From NCBI GenBank assembly GCA_964410485.1, contig CAYPHJ010000070.1, positions 1 through 24,056 of the forward strand: 24,056 nucleotides of DNA. Direction: 5' to 3'. The translations under genes were made by a program, and so were the position numbers. This document shows, piece by piece, positions 1 to 8,446 of the stretch (its first letter is position 1; each line of letters opens with the position of its first letter). Under the pieces are notes generated by a model. The model saw nothing but the letters and a program-made list of their open reading frames with translations, was not told the DNA's origin and did no database searches. This DNA comes from CAYPHJ01 sp964410485 (GTDB taxonomy: Bacteria > Desulfobacterota > Binatia > UBA9968).

Positions 1-985
1 TCTTCAGCCTATCGAGTACTTTCTGGCTGCCGCTCTCAATTCCGAACATGAGCGTGCGGCAGTGAGCCTTCGCCATCGCCGGGAACAGGTGCTGTGCCGT
101 AGAATCCACCCGCCCCTCACAACCCCACTGGATGGTGATCCCGCTTTCATTGATGCCCTTGCAGATTGCCTCGATTCGCTTGGGCTGCAAAAGAAAGTGA
201 TCGTCAACGAAGTAAACGGCGCCGTAGCCCAACGCCTTGAGGTGATTGAACTCGGCAACGACATGTTCTGGACTGCGCGCGCGCCACTTACCTTCATTAA
301 AAATCGGAATGTCGCAGAATACGCAGGGCCAGGGGCAGCCCCGCGACGTCTGCATCGTGGTGAAGCGCTCCATCGACAAAACGGCCGGCACGTCCAACGG
401 CATCGACTCTACGAAGTCCAGCGCAAGGCTCTCGCGGTCCGGGAATGGCCATTGGTCTAGGTTACGGTCGAGTTTTCGTTGGGGATTTTGAACCACTCGT
501 CGGTCCTTGGCCCAAGTGACGCCAGCAACGTCATTTGGATCGTCCAGCCGTTCCAGAAGCTCCAGAATCAGTTGCTCCCCATCGCCGCGGCAAACGAAGT
601 CCACTTCTGGGCATTGAAGCTTGACCAATCGATCATTCAGCGTGGCGAATACACCGCCGAACGCCAGCCGCACGTGAGCATCGGCCGCACGGATCTGACG
701 TGCGAGGATCTTAGCGTAGGGATAACTCGTGGTGCTCAAGAAACTAATGCCGACCAAGTCTGGTTTTTGCTGGCAGATCTTTTGGATAATGACCTCATTG
801 GGAGTTGCCGGATTGGCCTGGTCGAACATGACGCATTCATGACCGGCGCGTTTGATCACGGCGGAGAGCGACATAATGCCGATAGGCGGAAAACCCATGA
901 TCCGGATATTGCCGTTCTTGGCACGCCTCGCCGCCGGCAGCGCGTAGAACTGCGGATCGCGAACGTGAATTAAAAATACACGCAT
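1..985 (-). CDS. B12-binding-domain radical SAM protein (partial, 3' end outside window)
   Basis: This frame is open from an ATG at 985-983 to the left edge, giving 328 residues without a stop. The N-terminal part (about residues 1-150) has the Rossmann-like layout of cobalamin-binding domains in class B radical SAM enzymes (FPPIGIMSLSAVIKRAGHE, later LVGISFLSTTSYPYAK). The radical SAM core follows with the cluster motif SRGCPWPCVFC, placing the three 4Fe-4S ligands at Cys217, Cys221 and Cys224. The SAM-contact segment MFGIESGSQKVLDRL lies at the truncated end. Family members methylate unactivated carbons or act in cofactor, hopanoid or tetrapyrrole chemistry; the substrate cannot be read from this fragment. 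The gene is transcribed away from the Hsp20 gene. The family assignment is secure, the exact function is not. Confidence 0.9.
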   Translation of the reverse strand, partial: MRVFLIHVRDPQFYALPAARRAKNGNIRIMGFPPIGIMSLSAVIKRAGHECVMFDQANPATPNEVIIQKICQQKPDLVGISFLSTTSYPYAKILARQIRAADAHVRLAFGGVFATLNDRLVKLQCPEVDFVCRGDGEQLILELLERLDDPNDVAGVTWAKDRRVVQNPQRKLDRNLDQWPFPDRESLALDFVESMPLDVPAVLSMERFTTMQTSRGCPWPCVFCDIPIFNEGKWRARSPEHVVAEFNHLKALGYGAVYFVDDHFLLQPKRIEAICKGINESGITIQWGCEGRVDSTAQHLFPAMAKAHCRTLMFGIESGSQKVLDRLK

Positions 986-1072
986 GAGATGGGCCACACC
1001 GGAGGCCTGATCACCGATGGTTCGCCGAAGCGCAAACTTTTGTCGACATTTGGAGAACGCAAGATTTTTTTT

Positions 1073-1127
1073 GTTCACCCTCTAGTTGATCTGCTCGCAT
1101 ACTCTTATACACCTTAAGTGGGTGAAC
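1073..1127. repeat. 8-bp inverted repeat in the divergent intergenic region
   Basis: GTTCACCC at 1073-1080 is matched by GGGTGAAC at 1120-1127, with a 39-base AT-rich interior. The repeat lies in the 374-base gap (986-1359) between the radical SAM gene and hsp20, about 90 bases upstream of the radical SAM start. No T-run follows it on the plus strand, so it does not look like a terminator; an operator is possible but unproven. A second short inverted repeat, AGGAAGG/CCTTCCT, occurs at 1183-1209. I see no gene in this gap. Confidence 0.35.
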
Positions 1128-1208
1128 CGCCAGGGAATTATTACGGTCGGCAGCCGGTCCAAAAAAGTTGGATTTGCGCTGCAGGAAGGGAGGGTATTCT
1201 AGCCTTCC

Positions 1209-1237
1209 TTGTCAAATGAGTTTCGCCGGGGCAGAAT
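1209..1237 (+). promoter_or_regulatory. possible sigma70-type promoter for hsp20-lon
   Basis: TTGTCA at 1209-1214 (five of six matches to the -35 consensus), a 17-base spacer, then CAGAAT at 1232-1237 (four of six to the -10). It would give a leader of about 115 bases before the Hsp20 start. I did not find a well-spaced heat-shock sigma factor promoter. Confidence 0.35.
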
Positions 1238-1359
1238 CGACTCAGTCCCTTTCAGCCTGAACCTTGACCTAAACCTGCAAAGCGAGAGTGTCCCCTTTTA
1301 TTTTTTGCAAGTGTTTATTAAAGATGGATTACGCAAGTGTGCACGGAGGATTCGCGACC

Positions 1360-1782
1360 ATGGCAGACGAAAAAAACTGGTTTTCGGTCCCGGGACAATT
1401 CCAGAGGCTGTCAGACGAAGTGGACAGGCTTTTTGACCAGATGATTCATCGCCCCTGGGGTTTTACCAAGCAGTTGGCAGATTGGAACCCCTCCGTCGAC
1501 CTTTATGAAACGCCAGAGGCTTTCATTGTCGAAGTCGATCTTCCAGGAGTGAAAAAGGAGGGCGTCAAAGTGGAGGTGGAAGGTCGGGATCTCATTCTAC
1601 AGGGGGAGCGTTCAACCGAGCGCAAGCAAACCGGCGAACGGTTTTATTGCCACGAACGGTTCTCAGGGAAGTTCACGCGCCGTATGGCCCTTCCTCGATC
1701 TGTTAACAAAGAAACCATCGAGGCTGAGTTCGCCGACGGTGTGCTACGGGTCACGCTGCCTAAGAGCGAAGACAAAGAATAG
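1360..1782 (+). CDS. Hsp20/alpha-crystallin family small heat-shock protein
   Basis: This is an ATP-independent holdase that binds unfolding cytoplasmic proteins. The 140-residue product has a short N-terminal arm (FQRLSDEVDRLFDQMIHRPW) and an alpha-crystallin domain at about residues 43-135 (NPSVDLYETPEAFIVEVDLPG near its start, GVLRVTLPK at its end). I chose the ATG at 1360 because GGAGG at 1345-1349 lies 10 bases upstream. In-frame starts at 1288 (GTG) and 1324 (ATG) have no comparable ribosome binding site. The protein stops five residues after the VTLPK strand and so lacks the usual C-terminal I-x-I/V tail used in oligomer assembly. The Lon-like protease begins 13 bases downstream, so the two are probably co-transcribed as a holdase-protease unit. 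Confidence 0.95.
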   Translation: MADEKNWFSVPGQFQRLSDEVDRLFDQMIHRPWGFTKQLADWNPSVDLYETPEAFIVEVDLPGVKKEGVKVEVEGRDLILQGERSTERKQTGERFYCHERFSGKFTRRMALPRSVNKETIEAEFADGVLRVTLPKSEDKE

Positions 1783-1795
1783 GGGGCGGGTAATC

Positions 1796-4264
1796 ATGGC
1801 TGAGATTTCGCGAGCGGATCAGGCAACTACCAAAGCCTTCAAAGAAGCGGCCTCCCCGCGCGAACTGGCTGCTGAGCAGTTGAGCTTTCATGTCAGTCTC
1901 GACAGCTCTTTCGCCACCACAAGCGAGTTCACCCTGCGCGAGGATTTTGCCGGACAGGAGCGCGCCCAGGCTGCTCTGGAGCTGGGGCTCGGAGTAACGG
2001 GAGGGGGGTACAACATCTTTGTCTCCGGATTGGCAGGCACGGAGAAGCTCAAGGCGCTGCAGCAGTGGATTGCTCGCAGAGCAGCCGGCGCGCCTACCCC
2101 GGGCGACTGGGTGTATGTCCACAATTTCAAGCACCCGGAGGCTCCGTGCGCCATCTACCTTCCCGCCGGCCAAGGTAACAGGCTGAAGGAAATGATGCAC
2201 AACCTGGTCAAAACTCTCAGAGAGGAACTCCCCAAGGCCTTTCGGCAGGAGGCCTTCGATCGAGAAAAGAAACAGCTTCGGGAAAAATACCAGCAGCGGG
2301 CTCAGGAACTCAATCAGACATTCGAAACCGTCGCCCGGGAAAAAGGGTTTATTGTCCAGACCGGCCCGGGAGGGCAAATCTTTTTTGTCCCGCTGATCAA
2401 CGGTAAACCCATGGAGAGCCCCGAAGAGTTCTCTCGCCTGGATGCTGCAAAGCAACAAGAAATCGGCAAGCGCCAGCAGGAGCTGGCATCCGAAATGGAA
2501 CAGTTCAGCAGAAAGCAAACCGACGTGTTGCGCGAGATGGAAGCTGATATCCGTTCCGTGGAGCGCCGCTTCTGCGAGAATCTCCTTAGCCCGCTAATCG
2601 GTGCAATCAAAAATGCGCTGAACAACACGGAGGTCGGTGCGTATCTGGCTGAAGTTGAGGAACATATTGTCAACAATCTCGATGATTTTAAGGAGACCGA
2701 GCGAGCGGCGCCTATGATGCCGTTTCTCTCTGCCCCCCCGCGCGAGCGTGATGTCTTCATCGATTACCAAGTCAACGTGGTTGTGGACAACGCTGAAACC
2801 AAGGGCGCTCCGGTTATCGTGGAAACCTCGCCGACCTATTTGAACTTGTTCGGCGCCATCGAGCGTGTGGTGGACCGCTTCGGCCGTATCGTCACCAACT
2901 TTACGCGTATCCGCTCCGGCTCGCTCTTGCGCGCTCACGGCGGCTATTTGCTATTCAACCTGGAAGACGCCATTACCGAGCCGGCGGTCTGGAAGGTGCT
3001 CAAGCGTACGCTCAAAAGCGGCTGTATTGAATTGGAAACCTACGAGCCGTTTGCGCTTTTTTCCACCTCCGGCTTAAAGCCCGAACCGGTGAAGATCGAT
3101 ACCAAGGTTATCGTCGCGGGCAGCCCGCTTTCTTACCACCTGCTATACACCTGGGACGAAGAGTTTCGCGAGATTTTCAAAGTCAGGGCGGATTTTCGCC
3201 GTGTTATGGAGCTAGAACGAGACCATGTGTTTACCTATGCCCAATGGATCGCCAACATCTGCCGCGAAGAGGAACTGCCTCATCTCGATCAAACCGCCGT
3301 GGAGCGCGTCGTCGAATTTGGCGCACGTCAGGCCGGGGACCGTGAAAAGCTTTTGGCGTCATATCCGGAAGTGGCGGACCTGGTACGCGAGGCGGCGTTT
3401 TGGGGGCGCAAGGAAAACGGGCAAGTTGTCTCAGCGCATCATGTGGAGAAGGCGCTCGAAAACCGGGTGTTCCGCTCAAATCGGATCGAGGAAGAGATCC
3501 GCGAGCTAATCACTCAAGGTACGATCCTCATCGATATCGACGGCAAAAAAGTGGGGCAAGTGAACGGCCTCTCGGTTCTGGAACTGGGCGGCTACGCTTT
3601 TGGCCGGCCTTCACGCGTGACGGCCAGTGTGGCCATGGGTCAGGCCGGAATTGTCAACATCGAGCGCGAGTCTCGCTTGAGCGGCAACATACATGATAAG
3701 GGCGTCCTCATTTTGGCCGGCTATTTGCGTAACCGCTATGGCCAGGACAAGCCACTCACGATCTCAGCCAGCATATGCTTCGAGCAGTCTTACGCGGGAG
3801 TCGAGGGCGACAGCGCCTCCTCGACCGAACTCTATGCGCTGTTGTCCTGCCTTGCGAACATTCCGCTCAGGCAGGACATCGCGGTTACGGGCTCTGTTAA
3901 CCAGTGGGGCGAGGTCCAGGCAATTGGGGGCGTGAATGAAAAAATCGAAGGTTTCTTCAACATTTGTCGCGTACATGGCCTTACCGGAAACCAGGGAGTG
4001 ATGATCCCTGAAGCCAACCTACGCAATTTGATTCTGCGCCCTGACGTCATCGAAGCGGTACGGCAGGGGAAATTTCACATCTATCCCGTGCGCGTAATCG
4101 ACGAAGGCATCGAACTTCTTACGGGAGTTCGTTCCGGCAGCGCCGAAGAGGAAGGGACGGTAAATGGAGCGGTGAGCCGGCGGTTGGACGAGTTGGCGAC
4201 TGGACTCAAGGCATTTGCCCGCATTATCGACAGCGGCGAACGGCACAGCCCGGATGACACCTAG
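1796..4264 (+). CDS. Lon-like (LonB/LonC-type, S16) protease with degenerate AAA+ module
   Basis: The product is 822 residues. The start is the ATG at 1796, preceded by AGGGGG at 1781-1786; a longer upstream frame would overlap hsp20. The C-terminal S16 protease domain has the dyad Ser673 (in VEGDSASS) and Lys716 (in GGVNEKIEGF), 43 residues apart as in E. coli Lon. The N-terminal part resembles the AAA_32 Lon-like ATPase domain, but the P-loop reads GLAGTEKL (78-85), lacking the GKT/GKS ending. The Walker B region reads GGYLLFNLED (382-391), without the normal acidic pair after the strand. A charged, coiled-coil-like insert lies at roughly 140-260. LonC-type proteases with degraded ATPase modules are known to degrade unfolded proteins without ATP, so this may act the same way on Hsp20-held substrates; that is inference. 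Confidence 0.93.
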   Translation: MAEISRADQATTKAFKEAASPRELAAEQLSFHVSLDSSFATTSEFTLREDFAGQERAQAALELGLGVTGGGYNIFVSGLAGTEKLKALQQWIARRAAGAPTPGDWVYVHNFKHPEAPCAIYLPAGQGNRLKEMMHNLVKTLREELPKAFRQEAFDREKKQLREKYQQRAQELNQTFETVAREKGFIVQTGPGGQIFFVPLINGKPMESPEEFSRLDAAKQQEIGKRQQELASEMEQFSRKQTDVLREMEADIRSVERRFCENLLSPLIGAIKNALNNTEVGAYLAEVEEHIVNNLDDFKETERAAPMMPFLSAPPRERDVFIDYQVNVVVDNAETKGAPVIVETSPTYLNLFGAIERVVDRFGRIVTNFTRIRSGSLLRAHGGYLLFNLEDAITEPAVWKVLKRTLKSGCIELETYEPFALFSTSGLKPEPVKIDTKVIVAGSPLSYHLLYTWDEEFREIFKVRADFRRVMELERDHVFTYAQWIANICREEELPHLDQTAVERVVEFGARQAGDREKLLASYPEVADLVREAAFWGRKENGQVVSAHHVEKALENRVFRSNRIEEEIRELITQGTILIDIDGKKVGQVNGLSVLELGGYAFGRPSRVTASVAMGQAGIVNIERESRLSGNIHDKGVLILAGYLRNRYGQDKPLTISASICFEQSYAGVEGDSASSTELYALLSCLANIPLRQDIAVTGSVNQWGEVQAIGGVNEKIEGFFNICRVHGLTGNQGVMIPEANLRNLILRPDVIEAVRQGKFHIYPVRVIDEGIELLTGVRSGSAEEEGTVNGAVSRRLDELATGLKAFARIIDSGERHSPDDT

Positions 4265-4268
4265 ACAA

Positions 4269-4292
4269 GGTAAGGAAAAAAAAATCCTTGCC
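4269..4292 (+). terminator. hairpin after the lon-like gene
   Basis: GGTAAGGA (4269-4276) pairs with TCCTTGCC (4285-4292), eight pairs including one G-U, around an all-A loop of eight bases. It begins four bases after the stop codon. The following T-rich stretch (GGTTTCTTATTC) is imperfect, so termination strength is uncertain. Confidence 0.6.
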
Positions 4293-4426
4293 ATAGGTTT
4301 CTTATTCTGGCACAATCCGCCACGTGAAGCCGTCGGCAGTGTAGCATAAACCGGTAGTCGCTTAGCTTTTCAAGCTTTTCACGCCTGCTTTCACTCCTAA
4401 TCATTTAGTAAAAGAAAGAACAATGG

Positions 4427-4795
4427 ATGGCAAAAATACTCGTCGTTGATGATGAGCCACTGGCGCGTAACTCCATGGCTATGTTCCTGGAGCTGCAAGG
4501 CCACGAGGTCTGCCAGGCCGCGGACGGGGTTGAAGCGCTTGATCTCTTTGCATCCGACCACTTTGCTGTTGTCGTTTCCGATATGAAGATGCCGCGAATG
4601 GATGGTCTTCGGTTGATCGAGCAAATTCGCATCCTGAAGCCCACGCTGCCAATCATCGTTGTGACAGGATACGCCGACAAAGTGCCCGATGGAATACCAA
4701 TCCTTACCAAGCCGCTGAAGCTCCAGGACCTCTCGGACAAAATTGAGTGTTTGATGAGATCAGATCAAAACACAAAGCAGCGTATCCGGGTTTAG
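4427..4795 (+). CDS. single-domain response regulator (CheY-like receiver)
   Basis: A 122-residue protein made of one receiver domain and nothing else. The acidic pocket is Asp8-Asp9, the phosphoacceptor is Asp52 (VVSDMKMPRMDG), and the switch residues are Thr80 (VVTGY) and Lys95 (LTKPL), so all canonical phosphorylation residues are present. No DNA-binding or enzymatic output domain follows, so it probably works by protein-protein contact or in a phosphorelay. No histidine kinase lies nearby, so its partner is unknown. The upstream ribosome binding site is weak (AAAGAAAG), and another ATG at 4423 lies in a different frame. The gene stands alone behind the lon terminator. Confidence 0.95.
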   Translation: MAKILVVDDEPLARNSMAMFLELQGHEVCQAADGVEALDLFASDHFAVVVSDMKMPRMDGLRLIEQIRILKPTLPIIVVTGYADKVPDGIPILTKPLKLQDLSDKIECLMRSDQNTKQRIRV

Positions 4796-4882
4796 TTCTG
4801 CGCCGCAGAATGACGCTGGTGAAAACCGAGCGGCGAACCCAAACGTCCAGCCGTGTCATCCTGAGGCGAAGCCGAAGGATCT
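4796..4882. repeat. partial copies of a dispersed palindromic repeat (halves in reversed order)
   Basis: The sequence just after the response regulator contains the right-hand end type (CGCCGCAGAATGAC, ending at 4814), followed by the left-hand end type (GTCATCCTGAGGCGAAGCC from 4855, then CGAAGGATCT to 4882). The same two ends occur in the opposite order, as a complete element, at 17821-17910. TTCTGC/GCAGAA at 4796-4810 forms a tight hairpin that may also act as a terminator. The stretch 4796-4907 carries no gene. Confidence 0.65.
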
Positions 4883-4907
4883 GTTCTTGTTGCCCATCGT
4901 GAAATGC

Positions 4908-5588
4908 TTACACATGCTGGTCTATCCACTGGACTACCTTTTGAACCACGACGTCGAGGACCTCTTCATCCGAACGTCCGGCGCTTTTCGACATGTGAAA
5001 CGAATGATCGCCGCCCTCGAGGATAAACAACTCGGCGCCTTTACCGAGCTTGGCGCAAAGCGGCTTGAGTAACTTTAGCTCTGCGAGCGTATCGCGCGAG
5101 CCCTGGAGAAATAGCATGGGAATGTGTATGCGGGCTAAATGCTCAGCTCGGTCCGCGCTGGGGCGGCCCGCAGCGTGCAGTGGAAAGCCAAAATAGATTA
5201 GGCCGCGCACGCCGTCCAGCCCCGCTTGCGCCGCCGCCAGCGAGGTCATCCGCCCACCCATGGATTTGCCACCGGCAAAAATCGGCAAATCACCGGCCTG
5301 TTTTCTGGCCGCCATGACCGCCGCCCGTACGGTGTCTTTGAGGACTGCCTCCGGGTCCGGTCGTTTCATGTGCCTTTCCATATAAGGAAAGTGATAGCGC
5401 AACGTGGCCATATTCGCCGCGGCGAGCTTGACGGCAATCTCTTCCATGAACTTGTGGCGCATGCCCGCACCCGCACCATGCGCGAGCACCAGCAAGGCGC
5501 GCGCTCCCTCCGGCTTCGTCAATAATCCGGTGACTATTCCCGCCTTTTCATTGACGCCGAACTGAATTTCATTATGACCTTTTCTCAT
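4908..5588 (-). CDS. small alpha/beta hydrolase (KANL3/Tex30-like, dienelactone hydrolase-type fold)
   Basis: A 226-residue cytoplasmic protein with a complete alpha/beta hydrolase core. The oxyanion-side motif is LVLAHGAGAG (33-42). The nucleophile elbow is GGKSMGGR with Ser109. The acid is probably Asp166 (QGSRDTLAE) and the histidine is His195 (GGDHSFH). Size and motifs match the COG3571-type hydrolases, whose substrates are largely unknown. The start is the ATG at 5588-5586 with a distant GAGGG upstream. The gene points toward the response regulator and has no operon partners, so context does not suggest a substrate. Confidence 0.9.
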   Translation of the reverse strand: MRKGHNEIQFGVNEKAGIVTGLLTKPEGARALLVLAHGAGAGMRHKFMEEIAVKLAAANMATLRYHFPYMERHMKRPDPEAVLKDTVRAAVMAARKQAGDLPIFAGGKSMGGRMTSLAAAQAGLDGVRGLIYFGFPLHAAGRPSADRAEHLARIHIPMLFLQGSRDTLAELKLLKPLCAKLGKGAELFILEGGDHSFHMSKSAGRSDEEVLDVVVQKVVQWIDQHV

Positions 5589-5701
5589 TCTCGATTTCGT
5601 CCCTCAGAGATTTCCTTCGAATTACTAAGTCGCCCGAATGTAACCTACACATCAGACATCGAGGACGGTGTCAACCGCGCAGATTAGGGTGATCGCGTAG
5701 C

Positions 5702-5776
5702 AGCGGCTTCGAGCGGGGCACTCACCGCGAGCTCATGCAGCGGGGCGGTGATTACGCTTCCATGGCAACTGAATAG
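5702..5776 (+). pseudogene. remnant of the C-terminus of an ABC exporter ATPase
   Basis: Read from 5711, the plus strand gives ERGTHRELMQRGGDYASM, then A-T-E and a TAG stop at 5774-5776. This is the characteristic C-terminal tail of MsbA/LmrA-type exporter ATPases, after the D-loop and H-loop. The frame has a TGA at 5690 upstream, and no Walker B, signature or H-loop sequence precedes it, so only the last ~25 codons survive. The rest of the 373-base gap (5589-5961) shows no gene; TAGAAT at 5869-5874 could be a weak -10 for the following AsmA gene. Confidence 0.5.
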
Positions 5777-5961
5777 CGCGATGTTGAAGACACCCTGCAG
5801 CAGGCGCTGAACAGCCCTGTGATGGCCGAGAAATCGTGTCGCCTCTTTATGGACTCTCATCTTTCGACTAGAATGGTTTAGGCCTTCTCGAGGTTACAGC
5901 ACCGCGGATGACAAAGCGCGGCTGGCCGCCGAGAAAACTTTCCTCCCAGGGGGAGCTATTC

Positions 5962-8424
5962 ATGCGCAAGTGGATCATAGCCGGCTCGGTCGTTTTGGTG
6001 CTCTGCGTGGTTTTCATTGTCGTCCTGCTCAATTTGAATGCGCTCATCAACCGCAACAAAGACTACCTGCTGGAGCAAGCGCAACAGGCGTTGGGGCGCC
6101 GGGTTTCCGTCGGCGACGTGGGAGTGAGCCTGTGGGGCGGGCTTGGAGTTCGTCTCAACAACTTTGCCATGGCCGACGACCCTGCGTTCTCGCCCGGCGA
6201 GTTTGTTCGTGCCAGAGACCTTCAGCTAAATGTGCGATTGCTTCCGCTGTTGCGCAGGAATCTCGAGGTCAAGCGAGTGATCCTGCACCAACCTGTCATC
6301 CAAGTCATTCGCGACAAGCAGGGACGATTCAATTTTTCCACAATAGGAGCCGTCAGGGAAAAAAAACCGAGAGAAAAAATCGAGAAAGAAGAAAGGCCTC
6401 CTGAAGAGAAGCTTCCTCCCGCCCTGCTGGTGTCCCTGGTCGATATTTCAGGAGGTGAGGTCCATTACCTGGATCGTGCCACCGGAGCGGATATTCGCGC
6501 CAGGCAAATCGATTTTCGGGTTAGAGACCTGGATCGTGACCGGCCTTTCGACGCCCAACTTGCAACTGCACTGTTCGCAGACAAACAGAACGTCAAACTC
6601 AATGCTCGGATCGGCCCGCTTGGCCACGAATTCGACCTGGGCAAAATTCCGCTGGACGGGACGATTACGGTCGATCCCCTGGATTTCACGCAGCTCCAGA
6701 CGGCGCTTCCGACGATCAAGGCAGCGCTGCCTAAGGATGTGAATTTGGCAGGGATCGTCAGGATCAGAGACCTTCAACTCAGAGGAAACCTGAACGATGT
6801 TACGGTTAAAGGCAACGTCGATGGAACTGCCGCCGCAGTGAATTACGGCAAGACCTTGCACAAGCCCAGCGGAACTCCTCTTGTACTGACCACTGACGCT
6901 CGCTATGCCAACCAGGCTATGCGTTTCGGTGACACGAAGCTTCAATTTCACAATATGCAGTCGACGGTCAAAGGTGACCTGGCGTTAAAAGATGCTCCCG
7001 TGGCCAACTTGACCGTGAGCACGAACCGCTTTTCCCTCGATGGCTGGGACAAGCTGGTTCCGGCTCTACAAGGGTATGCGCTGTCCGGTGAACTCGAAGC
7101 GAACGCAACGGTCAAAGGTAAAATCGGCCAGGGGGCGGTACCGCAAATCCAAGGCATGGTGAATCTCGCGCGCGTCAGCGCCAAGCCGCCGCAATTTCCA
7201 CAACCGATTAGAGACCTTGACACGACAATCGTTTTCACCGGGAAAAGAGCCGACATTAAGGACATGACTTTGAGCTTGGGAGCCTCAAAGATTTCACTGG
7301 CGGCCGAGATCGATCAATTTGCTCCGTTTACCCTCTCCTACAAGATCTCGACTCCGGAGCTCAGACCGGCCGATTTTCAGAGCGGTCTTCCCGCGGAGCG
7401 AAAGGCGGATGTCATCAGAGATTTGAGCAGCGCTGGAAGTTTGCGCACCAAGAACGGTTCGGTGACTTTCCAGGGAAACCTCTCGTCCGCCAACGGCAGG
7501 CTGTATCAAATCGATTACAAGAGCCTTAGCACGCAAGTGACTCTCGAAAATCAGGTGGCAAACCTGCGCAATCTCCGCCTGAATGCGCTGAGCGGCTCGA
7601 TGCAAGTCGACGGCACTTACTCCTATGCTCAGCCGCAACCACAATTCTCGGTGAGCTCCAACCTGCAGGGCATCAATCTTTCCGAGTTGTACCGGTCGTT
7701 GGATCCCAAAGCCGCTCATGACATCGAGGGACGGTTAAACGCAAACATGAAAGTCGCCGGCAACGGGAACCAATGGCAGGAAATCAAACCGACGTTGCGC
7801 GGGCAAGGGAACGCCGAGGTGCTCGACGGAGCGCTGCTCAACGTGAACATCGCCGAGCGAGTGCTTACCAGTGCCACCGGTATTCCCGGTCTGACGGCAC
7901 TCATCAGTCCGGAGATTCGCGAAAAGTACCCGGAAACCTTTCAGGCTAAAGATACACGGTTCAAGGTGATGAAAGGCTTGTTCAACATCGCGGAGGCGCG
8001 TTTCAACGTGAAAGACTTACAGATTGCAGCGGCCGATTACGGGCTTCAGGGAAACGGTTGGGTCGATTTTGACAAGCAAGTCGATTTTCAGGCACGTCTC
8101 ACACTGTCCCAGAGACTGTCAGCTGACCTGGCCCGCTCGGTCCGGGAAATCACGTATCTGTTAAATCCGCAGAATCAGTTTGAACTGCCTTTTGCGCTAA
8201 CCGGCATCTTGCCGAACGTAAAACCCCGACCCGACACCGGCTATGTCAGCAAAATGATCGAGCGCGGTCTCGTGCGCAGAGGCGCCGAGGAGCTGCAACG
8301 GAGATTTTTCGGCAAAAAGGAAACCCCGCCCGCTACAGAGCCGGGAGTCCAGCCGCCGGCGGAGGAAAAAACTCGACCGGAAGATCTGATCCGCAAGGGT
8401 TTAGAGCAGTTGTTTAGAAGATAA
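5962..8424 (+). CDS. AsmA family protein
   Basis: An 820-residue envelope protein. I chose the ATG at 5962 because AGGGGGAG lies just upstream; the longer frame from 5908 would add a hydrophilic leader before the membrane segment. Residues 4-27 form one transmembrane anchor (WIIAGSVVLVLCVVFIVVLL), placing the rest in the periplasm. An AsmA N-terminal domain follows (LEQAQQALGRRVSVGDVGVS, later VKRVILHQPVIQVIRD), then a charged linker near residue 135 (KKPRE, EKEERPPEEK), a long beta-rich middle, and an AsmA C-terminal domain ending near LNPQNQFELPFALTG. Such proteins belong to the bridge-like lipid-transfer group and influence phospholipid movement to the outer membrane. It may work with the TamB/Omp85 operon 440 bases downstream; that is inference. 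Confidence 0.9.
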   Translation: MRKWIIAGSVVLVLCVVFIVVLLNLNALINRNKDYLLEQAQQALGRRVSVGDVGVSLWGGLGVRLNNFAMADDPAFSPGEFVRARDLQLNVRLLPLLRRNLEVKRVILHQPVIQVIRDKQGRFNFSTIGAVREKKPREKIEKEERPPEEKLPPALLVSLVDISGGEVHYLDRATGADIRARQIDFRVRDLDRDRPFDAQLATALFADKQNVKLNARIGPLGHEFDLGKIPLDGTITVDPLDFTQLQTALPTIKAALPKDVNLAGIVRIRDLQLRGNLNDVTVKGNVDGTAAAVNYGKTLHKPSGTPLVLTTDARYANQAMRFGDTKLQFHNMQSTVKGDLALKDAPVANLTVSTNRFSLDGWDKLVPALQGYALSGELEANATVKGKIGQGAVPQIQGMVNLARVSAKPPQFPQPIRDLDTTIVFTGKRADIKDMTLSLGASKISLAAEIDQFAPFTLSYKISTPELRPADFQSGLPAERKADVIRDLSSAGSLRTKNGSVTFQGNLSSANGRLYQIDYKSLSTQVTLENQVANLRNLRLNALSGSMQVDGTYSYAQPQPQFSVSSNLQGINLSELYRSLDPKAAHDIEGRLNANMKVAGNGNQWQEIKPTLRGQGNAEVLDGALLNVNIAERVLTSATGIPGLTALISPEIREKYPETFQAKDTRFKVMKGLFNIAEARFNVKDLQIAAADYGLQGNGWVDFDKQVDFQARLTLSQRLSADLARSVREITYLLNPQNQFELPFALTGILPNVKPRPDTGYVSKMIERGLVRRGAEELQRRFFGKKETPPATEPGVQPPAEEKTRPEDLIRKGLEQLFRR

Positions 8425-8446
8425 ACAACCCAATCGTCTTTAAAAC

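Noticed and set aside
62..973. Three plus-strand open frames of 81-164 residues
   Set aside because: They lie antisense to the radical SAM gene, whose motifs are clear, and their products have no recognisable features.
1263..1300. Possible heat-shock (sigma32-type) promoter, CTTGAC and CCCCTTTTA, upstream of hsp20
   Set aside because: The gap between the two boxes is 23 bases, well beyond the roughly 13-17 expected, so it was not called.
1290..1360. RNA thermometer in the hsp20 leader
   Set aside because: T-rich and CCCC stretches near GGAGG are suggestive, but I could not find a stable, specific pairing that hides the ribosome binding site.
1760..2518. 252-residue minus-strand open frame
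   Set aside because: It is antisense to the Lon-like gene, has no family motifs and low-complexity Leu-rich composition.
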